Positions 1 to 6,616 of a DNA stretch of 11,030 nucleotides are shown piece after piece. The stretch comes from Gammaproteobacteria bacterium RIFCSPHIGHO2_12_FULL_38_11 (GTDB lineage Bacteria > Pseudomonadota > Gammaproteobacteria > Coxiellales > Coxiellaceae): contig MGXX01000002.1 of assembly GCA_001801515.1 (NCBI GenBank), forward strand, positions 1-11,030, read 5' to 3'. The position numbers and the translations under genes were made by a program. The notes below the pieces were generated by a model. That model saw nothing but the letters and a program-made list of their open reading frames with translations. It had not been told where the DNA came from and ran no database searches. Each line of letters begins with the position of its first letter. The stretch's first letter is position 1.

Positions 1-8
1 TTTTAAAT

Positions 9-81
<73 letters not shown>

Positions 82-93
82 GTGTGAAAAGTG

Positions 94-123
94 ATATTAG
101 CAAACTAAATAGAAATTAGGCAA
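94..123 (-). promoter_or_regulatory. Promoter of tRNA-Lys
   Basis: On the minus strand a -35 TTGCCT (118-123) and a -10 TAATAT (94-99) are separated by 18 bases. A TGC directly before the -10 makes it an extended -10. Initiation about seven bases downstream would fall near 87, a few bases before the mature tRNA 5' end at 81, which suits RNase P trimming. This was read by eye against the sigma-70 consensus. Confidence 0.65.
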
Positions 124-174
124 GGTTAATTTTTGCGCAACACGTTGATATTTTCAGGTTTTTCTAACAGAAGA

Positions 175-209
175 TTGTCATTATGTTGTATTATGCCTCT
201 TTGTAAAAT
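175..209 (+). promoter_or_regulatory. Possible Pho-box-like direct repeat and -10 before the phosphate transporter
   Basis: TTGTCAT (175-181) and TTGTATT (186-192) are direct repeats at an 11-base period with the AT-rich spacer TATG. This is the geometry of the PhoB box (two CTGTCAT units, 4-base spacer). The match is 6 of 7 for the first unit and only 4 of 7 for the second. A -10-like TAAAAT (204-209) follows 11 bases later, near the spacing seen in Pho promoters, where the box replaces the -35. Against it, the start would fall close to the ribosome binding site at 216-220, leaving a very short leader. No better sigma-70 pair was found in 124-224. Confidence 0.3.
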
Positions 210-224
210 ATAAATGGGGAAACG

Positions 225-1559
225 ATGAGTCATTCCGACACTCTGCAATCTGAAGAAACAGTGCTAAGTAAGTTTCATGCAAAGATGGTGTTGACCGCCG
301 GCATAGGCTTTTTTACAGATGCCTACGACCTTTTTATCATCGGTATTGTGACCAGTATTTTAGCGCCCATTTGGCACCTGACAACCATGCAAATTGCACT
401 CTTAGATGGTGCAGCATTGGCTGCTGCCGCATTTGGCGCTGTGTTCTTCGGATTTCTATCTGACCGTTACGGTCGCAAAAAATTATATGGTTTTGAAATT
501 TTGGTTTTATTTTTTGGTGCGATATTATCTGCAATGACGCATACTTTTCTTGCCTTATTTTTTATGCGCTTAATTGTGGGCTTTGGCATTGGCGGTGATT
601 ATCCCTCCAGCGCTGTTGTGATCAGTGAAAATGCTACGCGTAAAAACCGGGGTTTTTTAGTTTTATTGGTTTTTGCAATGCAAGCGGTTGGCTTGATTGT
701 TGGCCCATTTTTAGCATCATTATTATTGGCAACGCATTTATCACATGACATTATTTGGCGTATTTTATTGGGTTTAGGCGCTATTCCTGCAGCATCTGTT
801 TTTTATTTACGACGTAATATTCAAGAATCACCGCATTATTTACGCAGTAAACAATCAGCGCCAGTGGAAGTAAGCCGAGTTGTACGTGATTTGGCATTGC
901 CGAAAGAAGGCTTAAGTGCCTATGACACACAATATAACAGGCAATCCTTACTTTCTAAAAAATGGTTGCTTTGCTTGCTCGGTACGGCAGGCGCATGGTT
1001 TTTATTAGACGTTGCCTTTTATGGAAACGCGGTTTCATCTGTCATGATTATTAATGCTATTCATCCGAATGCAACACTACTAACACATACTTTAATTTCA
1101 GCCAGCTTATTTTTGGTATTTGCTGTGCCGGGCTATGCTTTGGCAGCAAAATATGTCGATAAAATTGGTCGAAAACCTCTGCAAATGCTGGGGTTTTTTA
1201 TGATGGCCTTGTCGTATGCATTAATTGCAATTATACCTAATTTACAAAAAATAATGCCATTGTTTACTGCCTTATTTGGCATCAGTTTTTTCTTTGTAAA
1301 CTTTGGACCGAATACGACGACGTTTTTAATCCCGTCGGAAATTTATCCAACCAATATTCGTGCCAGAGCACATGGCATTTCGGCGGCTGTCGGAAAATTG
1401 GGTGCATTTTCGGGCGCATTTTTCTTACCCTTTTTACTGCATAAAGTCGGCGTATTTTCGACTATGGGTGTGATGTCGGTTGTGTCTGTCCTAGGGGTTT
1501 TAATTACAATCATCATTCCTGAAATGAAAAATAAGTCGCTTTCAGATACAGAAATTTGA
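225..1559 (+). CDS. Major facilitator superfamily transporter, phosphate:H+ symporter (PHS)-like
   Basis: This is a 444-residue inner-membrane protein with about 12 hydrophobic segments and a central cytoplasmic loop (about 205-245). Visible motifs are FFTDAYDLF (29-37) in the first helix, the MFS motif A variant GFLSDRYGRKK (76-86), GIGGDYPSSA (121-130), FLLDVAFYGN (259-268), VDKIGRKP (311-318), and FGPNTTTFLIPSEIYPT (360-376) with a following RAR. The GGDYP and FGPNTTTF motifs are hallmarks of the Pho84/PHS branch of the MFS, so inorganic phosphate uptake driven by protons is the best guess. Related organic-anion or sugar-phosphate substrates cannot be excluded. The ATG at 225 is preceded by GGGGA (216-220) at good spacing. 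It stands alone, with tRNA-Lys divergent upstream and mfd convergent 35 bases downstream. No clear terminator lies between them. Confidence 0.93.
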   Translation: MSHSDTLQSEETVLSKFHAKMVLTAGIGFFTDAYDLFIIGIVTSILAPIWHLTTMQIALLDGAALAAAAFGAVFFGFLSDRYGRKKLYGFEILVLFFGAILSAMTHTFLALFFMRLIVGFGIGGDYPSSAVVISENATRKNRGFLVLLVFAMQAVGLIVGPFLASLLLATHLSHDIIWRILLGLGAIPAASVFYLRRNIQESPHYLRSKQSAPVEVSRVVRDLALPKEGLSAYDTQYNRQSLLSKKWLLCLLGTAGAWFLLDVAFYGNAVSSVMIINAIHPNATLLTHTLISASLFLVFAVPGYALAAKYVDKIGRKPLQMLGFFMMALSYALIAIIPNLQKIMPLFTALFGISFFFVNFGPNTTTFLIPSEIYPTNIRARAHGISAAVGKLGAFSGAFFLPFLLHKVGVFSTMGVMSVVSVLGVLITIIIPEMKNKSLSDTEI

Positions 1560-1594
1560 TTTCGTACATGTTCCTAAGGCGGGCATGAATTGAG

Positions 1595-4500
1595 TTATTG
1601 CTCAAACTTCTGCAGTAAAGCATTTATTGTTTCAATTCGATCTTTGGGTTTATCTGACGTCGATTTAAATCGTAATATATTTTTCCCGCCAAGCTGATAA
1701 ATTTGATGTTGTTTCTGAATTAATTCAATAATAATGCTGGGATTAATATTGGGTTTTTCATTAAAATAAATCGTACCGAATAATTTATTCACATCGATTT
1801 TTGTGATGCCTAATTGCATTGCGCGAATTTTTAAATGGGCAAGGTCAAATAAATATTGTGCTGGTTCTGGCAATAATCCAAAGCGATCAATTAGCTCTGA
1901 TTTCATGTTTTGAATCTCATCCCTGCTTTTTAATTCTGATAAACGTTTATAGAGCATTAAACGCGTGTGGACATCGCCGATATAATTTTCAGGAAATAAT
2001 GCGCAAATGTGACAATTAATTTCAGGGCCTGTTGGGCGTGTGAATGTTTCTGGTAGTTTCTCGCCATTTTTTAGGGCTTTTACGGTTTCATCTAATAATT
2101 CCATATACAAAGAAAAACCAATGGATTCCATGTTGCCGCTTTGTGCCTCACCCAGTAATTCGCCCGCACCCCGAATTTCTAAATCATGTGTCGCCAATTG
2201 AAAGCCGACACCCAAATCTTCTAATTCAGAAATAGCGCTTAATCTTCTTTCTGCATCAGAAGTTAAGGCTTTAATATTTCGCACTAATAAATACGCATAA
2301 GCTTGATGATGCGATCTGCCGACACGTCCACGAATTTGGTGCAATTGCGCTAGTCCAAACTTATTGGCATTGTTAATAATAATCGTATTGGCAGAGGGAA
2401 TGTCGATGCCAGATTCGATAATCGTTGAGCAAATTAATACTTGAAAACGTTGATGATAAAAGTCACTCATGGTTCTTTCAAGCCCTTTTTCAGGCATTTG
2501 CCCATGAGCAAATTGCATTGATACTTCAGGCACAATTCGTCGTAATTCTTCTGCTGTTCTTGGCATGGTTTCAACTTCGTTATGCAAAAAATAAACTTGT
2601 CCGCCGCGCATGGTTTCACGCAAAATAGCCTCGCGAATTAACGCCTCGTCGTAATCATGAACAAATGTTTTAATAGATAAACGTTTTGCCGGTGGGGTTG
2701 CGATAATAGATAAATCGCGCATACCGGTCATTGATAAATTGAGGGTGCGTGGAATAGGTGTTGCGGTTAAGGTTAAAATATCGATATGCGCCCTAAGTGA
2801 TTTTATTTTTTCTTTTTGCTGCACGCCAAAGCGGTGTTCCTCGTCAATAATTAATAATCCTAAATTTTTATATTTAATTTTTTGATTTAATAATTTGTGT
2901 GTGCCAATAATAATATCAATTGTACCCAGTTTGATTTTTTCAATTGTTTCATTTTGAATTTTTGTAGACTGCAGTCGAGATAAAATACCTATTTTTATGG
3001 GCCAAGATGAAAATCGGTCTTGGAAATTTTCAACGTGTTGATTTGCCAGCAGAGTTGTTGGTACTAACATCGCTACTTGCTTTCCTGAAATGGCTGCAAG
3101 AAATGCTGCTTGCATGGCTACCTCTGTTTTTCCAAAGCCAACATCGCCACAAACCAAACGATCCATGCATTTTGTTTTCGTCATATCTGAAATCACAGCA
3201 TCAATTGCACAGCGTTGATCAATTGTTTCTTCAAACGGAAATGCTTGGCGAAATGCTAGAAATTCATCGGCAGGTTTGGGAAATGCAAAACCCTGGCTTG
3301 CTTCGCGTTGTGCATAAATTTTTAATAATTCAGCCGCAACATCGCGAATTTGTTCAGCTGCCTTTTTCTTTGCTTTTTCCCAGGTGAGTGTGCCCAATTT
3401 GTTTAAAGCAATTGATTCAGTATTTGCTGCAGAATATCGGCTAATGACGTTTAATGAAGCGACTGGTACGTAAATGCGGTCGTAATCCGCGTATTCTAAT
3501 GTGACATATTCTGATTCAATATCATCGGTCGTGATTTTTTCTAGGCCAATATACTTTCCAATGCCGTGATCAATATGCACAACCAATGCGCCGGTTTGTA
3601 ATTCAGCGAGGCTGCGAATAATGGTGTCTGGATCTTGCGCGCGCTTTTTATTTCGGCGTGTGGGGATTGACTGATGCCCAAACAATTGTGCTTCAGTGAT
3701 TAAAATTAATTTTTCTGGCAATAAATTCAGCGGAGAAACAATAGGGGCAATTGTTAAACCGATTTCACTGTTAGAATTGAGAAAGTCAATCCAGGAATTT
3801 ATTGATTTAGGATTAATATTACCTCTTCTGAGTAAATCTAAAATAATTTCGCGGCGGCCAGCTGATTCAGCGCATATTAAAATACGGCCGGGTTTCGTTG
3901 AAATAAACTTTGAAAGTTTTTCAAGTGGATTTTTATTGCGATGATCAATACTGATATCAGGAATCAGAGATTGGGGATCGGTAAAAGTAATTTTAATTTG
4001 GCAAAATGATTTTAACGCCGTAAAAAATTCATTCACAGGTAAAAATAGTTCAGCAGGCATGCATAATGGACGTGTATTGTCTACGTTTAACTGTTCGTAA
4101 CGAGTTTGTATTTCATTCCAAAATTTAAGTGCTTGCTCACTCACACACACACTCACACTCACACTCACACTGTTCTTTGGGCAATAATCAAAAAATGATG
4201 CGGTCTTCTCGTAAAATAAGGATAAATAATATTCAATGCCACCAATGGGTTGACCATTGCTAATTTGTTGATAAACGGGGGACTCGGCTGGATTTCCAGA
4301 AAATTTAGCTCGCCATTGTGTTCTAAAATAGGCAATGGATTCTTCTGTGAGTGGGTATTCGTGTGCCGGTAATAACTGAATTGATTTTATTTTTTCAATG
4401 GATTTTTGTGTGTCGATATCAAAAGAACGAATACTTTCAATTTCGTTATCAAATAATTCAATTCTAAAAGGAATGTCGGAACCCATGGGAAAAATATCAA

Positions 4501-5011
4501 TGATCGCGCCACGTACAGCAAATTCACCATGTTGAATCACTTGTTCAACGTGTCTGTATCCTGCCGCTGCTAATTCTTTTTGTATTTTTGATAAATCTAA
4601 AATATCTTTTATTTTTAGGTTAAACCGATGCGCATTGATAAAATAGGTTGGTGGTAATCGATGCATTAAGGTAGAGATTGAGGCGATCACAATGCCTTTT
4701 TTTAAATTGGGTAAAAGTGATAAGATATGCAATCGTTCAGATGTTAAGTCTTCATGCGGTGAAAAATGGTCATAGGGTAATGTTTCACGATCGGGAAATA
4801 AATAAAGTGGTATTGCTTGCACAAAAAATTGCAGCTCGTGAAAAATTTTTTCAGCGGTGTGGACGTCAGGTGTGATGACAATAATGGGTTTATCGATTGT
4901 TTTTGATAAATTCGCAATTGATAAGCTAATCGCAGCGCCAGACAATCCGTCCCAAATTAATTGAGTATCATTATCGTGTGGAATGGGTGGGTCTAGTGGA
5001 TTGATTTGCAT
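1595..5011 (-). CDS. mfd: Transcription-repair coupling factor Mfd
   Basis: The 1138 residues are close to the 1148 of E. coli Mfd and match along the whole length. Mfd is a DNA translocase that displaces RNA polymerase stalled at lesions and recruits UvrA. The UvrB-like N-terminal part covers about 1-210. The RNA-polymerase-interacting domain is near 475-545. The helicase core shows Walker A GDVGFGKTE (622-630), DEEH (723-726), TATPIPRTL (749-757) and QIRGRVGRS (892-900), and the C-terminal region follows. The ATG at 5011 gives the expected N-terminus but has only a weak ribosome binding site. The oddity is residues 281-293, where S-V alternation encoded by a hexanucleotide repeat (4136-4171) replaces a strand that is non-repetitive in E. 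coli and is about two residues longer. It follows the mazF relic with 127 bases between. No convincing promoter was found there. Confidence 0.98.
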   Translation of the reverse strand: MQINPLDPPIPHDNDTQLIWDGLSGAAISLSIANLSKTIDKPIIVITPDVHTAEKIFHELQFFVQAIPLYLFPDRETLPYDHFSPHEDLTSERLHILSLLPNLKKGIVIASISTLMHRLPPTYFINAHRFNLKIKDILDLSKIQKELAAAGYRHVEQVIQHGEFAVRGAIIDIFPMGSDIPFRIELFDNEIESIRSFDIDTQKSIEKIKSIQLLPAHEYPLTEESIAYFRTQWRAKFSGNPAESPVYQQISNGQPIGGIEYYLSLFYEKTASFFDYCPKNSVSVSVSVCVSEQALKFWNEIQTRYEQLNVDNTRPLCMPAELFLPVNEFFTALKSFCQIKITFTDPQSLIPDISIDHRNKNPLEKLSKFISTKPGRILICAESAGRREIILDLLRRGNINPKSINSWIDFLNSNSEIGLTIAPIVSPLNLLPEKLILITEAQLFGHQSIPTRRNKKRAQDPDTIIRSLAELQTGALVVHIDHGIGKYIGLEKITTDDIESEYVTLEYADYDRIYVPVASLNVISRYSAANTESIALNKLGTLTWEKAKKKAAEQIRDVAAELLKIYAQREASQGFAFPKPADEFLAFRQAFPFEETIDQRCAIDAVISDMTKTKCMDRLVCGDVGFGKTEVAMQAAFLAAISGKQVAMLVPTTLLANQHVENFQDRFSSWPIKIGILSRLQSTKIQNETIEKIKLGTIDIIIGTHKLLNQKIKYKNLGLLIIDEEHRFGVQQKEKIKSLRAHIDILTLTATPIPRTLNLSMTGMRDLSIIATPPAKRLSIKTFVHDYDEALIREAILRETMRGGQVYFLHNEVETMPRTAEELRRIVPEVSMQFAHGQMPEKGLERTMSDFYHQRFQVLICSTIIESGIDIPSANTIIINNANKFGLAQLHQIRGRVGRSHHQAYAYLLVRNIKALTSDAERRLSAISELEDLGVGFQLATHDLEIRGAGELLGEAQSGNMESIGFSLYMELLDETVKALKNGEKLPETFTRPTGPEINCHICALFPENYIGDVHTRLMLYKRLSELKSRDEIQNMKSELIDRFGLLPEPAQYLFDLAHLKIRAMQLGITKIDVNKLFGTIYFNEKPNINPSIIIELIQKQHQIYQLGGKNILRFKSTSDKPKDRIETINALLQKFEQ
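4136..4171 (-). repeat. In-frame hexanucleotide microsatellite inside mfd
   Basis: The plus strand shows four perfect CACACT units (4148-4171) next to a short CA run and CTCACTCA. In the mfd frame the units read AGT GTG, giving alternating Ser-Val at residues 281-288, followed by C-V-S-E-Q. Because the unit is six bases, gain or loss of units keeps the frame. The end near 4136 shares the core GTGAGYGAGCAAG with the insert at 6129-6175 in mnmA, in the same codon frame. Confidence 0.9.
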
Positions 5012-5138
5012 TTCAAATTATTTTAGTTTTAATGGGGTTATTGATTTGTCGGATTGAGGCAGATAATGCTAAAAATGTCATGGCTCTCATTGATGAGTAC
5101 TCCAGATTGATGTAATAGTGAACTAGTGATGTGGAAGT

Positions 5139-5426
5139 CTAGCGAGAAATCCCCGCACTTTCCAATAATATTTTATCTGCGCCGATGAGTGGAATAAGTC
5201 GTTGTAATACGGCGATCATGACGCCATCTTCTGCTTGTGTGATGAATTTTGTCTTGCGCTCTTTCCATGACAAGGTGTGTATCATATGAGCTGTCACGAC
5301 AGATGGTTGATCTAGATTATTTATGGGCACCTCAAAAAGCTTTTTTCGTATACTGGTACTAATGGCACAGCAAATGACGAGATTGTATTTTTCATTGTAG
5401 CTTTTGGGTGATAATATCAGTGAGTT
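5139..5426 (-). pseudogene. 5'-truncated MazF/PemK-family toxin relic
   Basis: One open frame directly after mnmA translates as about 95 residues that follow the MazF/PemK fold from its second strand onward. LILSPKSYNEKYNLVIC (from residue 4) matches the family's RPxLVLSPxxYN..G region. KKLFEVPI fits the KGYPFEV strand, QPSVVTAHMIHTLSW fits the GVVLADQVKSLDW region, and the final helix VLQRLIPLIG is present. What is missing is the N-terminal GDIxxVDFxP..GxExxxxRP segment with its catalytic arginine, and any MazE-like antitoxin, which would have lain upstream where mnmA now sits. The frame has no ATG. The only plausible start, a GTG at 5330, would make a 63-residue stub. MazF toxins are mRNA interferases, but this copy is almost certainly inactive. 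Its frame is uninterrupted, which suggests recent decay. An intact but unrecognised small gene is the less likely alternative. Confidence 0.75.
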
Positions 5427-6571
5427 TACAGAATAATTCCACCACCCAAACAGATTTTGCCATCATAAAATACAACGGATTGTCCGGGTGTGATTGCGCG
5501 TTGGGGTTCATTAAAGTGTACCTGCCAAATATCAGTGTCAATTTGTTTGATTATGCAGGGTTGATCAACTTGACGATAGCGAATTTTTGCCGTGCACTTT
5601 TCTAAATCAGGTGCTTTACCTGAAACCCAATTTAATTTTTCACAGGTTAATTTTGAAGAAAATAATAAAGGATGGTCGTGTCCTTGTGCGACAATAAGTG
5701 TGTTTTCAGAAATATTTTTGCCGACAACATACCAAGGTTCGTGTACTGCCCCCCCTTTTGAGAAAGGGGGGCTGCTATGGATTTTCATCCCGCCAATTTG
5801 TAAACCTTTTCTTTGTCCTAAAGTATAAAACATTAATCCATCATGTTTTCCAATGGTTTTTCCATCAGGTGTTTTCATTAAGCCGGGCTTTGCTAAAATA
5901 AAATCTTGTAAAAAATTTTTAAATTTACGTTCACCAATAAAGCAAATGCCTGTGCTATCTTTTTTATTCGCATTTAAAAGCCCTGCTTTTTTAGCAATTT
6001 CTCGCACTTTGGGTTTTGTTAATTCGCCTAATGGAAATAATACGCGCGATAATTTTTCTTGATTTAAAGTGTAGAGAAAATAGGATTGGTCTTTGTTGAG
6101 GTCTGTTGCTTTTTTTAAATCAAATAACGCACTTACTTGCTCGCTCACGCTCGCGCGTGCGTGCTTCCGCTCCGATTTTATAACGTAATGCCCCGTCGCC
6201 AAATAATCCGCACCCAAACTAATCGCGTGATTTAAAAATGCATCGAATTTAATAAATTGATTGCACCAAATATCTGGGTTGGGTGTGCGACCCGCAATAA
6301 ATTCATCAAGACAATATTGAAAAACATTATCCCAATATTCTTTTGAAAAATTGACAAGGTGAAATGGGATTTGTAAGTGATCGCATACGTTTTTTGCATC
6401 CGTCATATCGGCTTCAGCACTGCAAAAGGGGTCGTCTTTTTCTGCCATCCAATTTTGCATATAAATGCCCTGCACATCAAAGCCTTGTTCTTTTAACAGA
6501 AGGGCGGTGACAGCAGAATCAACGCCACCGGATAAGCCGACGATGATTTTGATGTTTTGATTGGTTTTCAT
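5426..6571 (-). CDS. mnmA: tRNA-specific 2-thiouridylase MnmA
   Basis: The 381 residues make s2U34 in tRNA-Lys, -Glu and -Gln, using ATP and sulfur relayed by the Tus system. The PP-loop SGGVDS is at 14-19. Active-site cysteines are C103 (PDIWCN) and C210 (STGICFIGER). TGHYV (126-130), DLNKDQSYFLYTL (157-169) and the C-terminal GQSVVFYDGKICLGGGII are all present. I chose the ATG at 6571 because it aligns with the E. coli N-terminus. A longer frame from GTG 6646 overlaps the upstream gene and adds 25 unrelated residues. No Shine-Dalgarno is visible before 6571. Two in-frame insertions are evident relative to E. coli from memory: about 10 residues within 133-156 (the two cysteines are 107 apart instead of 97) and about 10 residues within 263-278 (SSPPFSKGG). 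Both coincide with repeat DNA, and all catalytic motifs remain intact. Confidence 0.97.
   Translation of the reverse strand: MKTNQNIKIIVGLSGGVDSAVTALLLKEQGFDVQGIYMQNWMAEKDDPFCSAEADMTDAKNVCDHLQIPFHLVNFSKEYWDNVFQYCLDEFIAGRTPNPDIWCNQFIKFDAFLNHAISLGADYLATGHYVIKSERKHARASVSEQVSALFDLKKATDLNKDQSYFLYTLNQEKLSRVLFPLGELTKPKVREIAKKAGLLNANKKDSTGICFIGERKFKNFLQDFILAKPGLMKTPDGKTIGKHDGLMFYTLGQRKGLQIGGMKIHSSPPFSKGGAVHEPWYVVGKNISENTLIVAQGHDHPLLFSSKLTCEKLNWVSGKAPDLEKCTAKIRYRQVDQPCIIKQIDTDIWQVHFNEPQRAITPGQSVVFYDGKICLGGGIIL
5749..5772 (-). repeat. C-run/G-run palindrome inside mnmA (PPFSKGG-type insert)
   Basis: CCCCCCTTT (5750-5758) and AAAGGGGGG (5763-5771) form a perfect 9-bp inverted repeat around TGAG. In the mnmA frame it encodes PPFSKGG, part of a loop of about 16 residues between GIGG and EPWYVV where E. 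coli has about 6. Peptides of this kind recur in translated dispersed palindromes of many genomes. A similar palindrome, CCCCCTTT..AAAGGGGG, sits between rpsO and pnp (9748-9768). Confidence 0.75.
6129..6175 (-). repeat. GC-rich in-frame repeat insert in mnmA
   Basis: This patch is much richer in G and C than its surroundings. On the minus strand it holds hexamer-like units GAGCGT, GAGCGA and GCAAGT plus an alternating GCACGCACGCGC stretch. It encodes the RKHARASVSEQVSA portion of MnmA (residues 135-148), which has no counterpart in the shorter E. coli loop. The SVSEQ codons line up with those of the mfd microsatellite (GAGTGT, GAGTGA, GCAAGC), with C in place of T at several positions. Confidence 0.7.
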
Positions 6572-6589
6572 AGGAGCAGCGTATTTTCG

Positions 6590-6616
6590 TATGATAAAAC
6601 CTGTTTTTTCAACAGG
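6590..6616 (-). terminator. Terminator-like hairpin overlapping the stop of the 492-aa gene
   Basis: On the minus strand CCTGTT (6616-6611) and AACAGG (6605-6600) form a 6-bp stem around loop GAAAA, followed by TTTTATCAT. The stop codon TGA (6611-6609) lies partly in the stem and partly in the loop. The stem is short and only half GC, and the T run is four bases, so it would be a weak terminator or an attenuating structure in front of mnmA, whose ATG is 28 bases further on. Confidence 0.45.

Noticed and set aside
1560..1604. Bidirectional terminator between the transporter and mfd
   Set aside because: The only hairpin, TGAG/CTCA around TTATTG (1591-1604), has four pairs and no T run on either strand.
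3007..3387. 126-codon plus-strand open frame inside mfd
   Set aside because: It lies antisense within a fully conserved part of Mfd and has no recognisable motif or ribosome binding site, so it is a shadow of the real frame.
4136..4171. CRISPR-like or replication-origin iteron array
   Set aside because: The units are six bases with no spacers, and the stretch lies in frame within mfd. It is a microsatellite.
5139..5330. Stand-alone 63-residue gene starting at GTG 5330
   Set aside because: The same frame continues upstream with clear MazF-like sequence to the mnmA stop, so the stub is better read as part of a truncated toxin gene.
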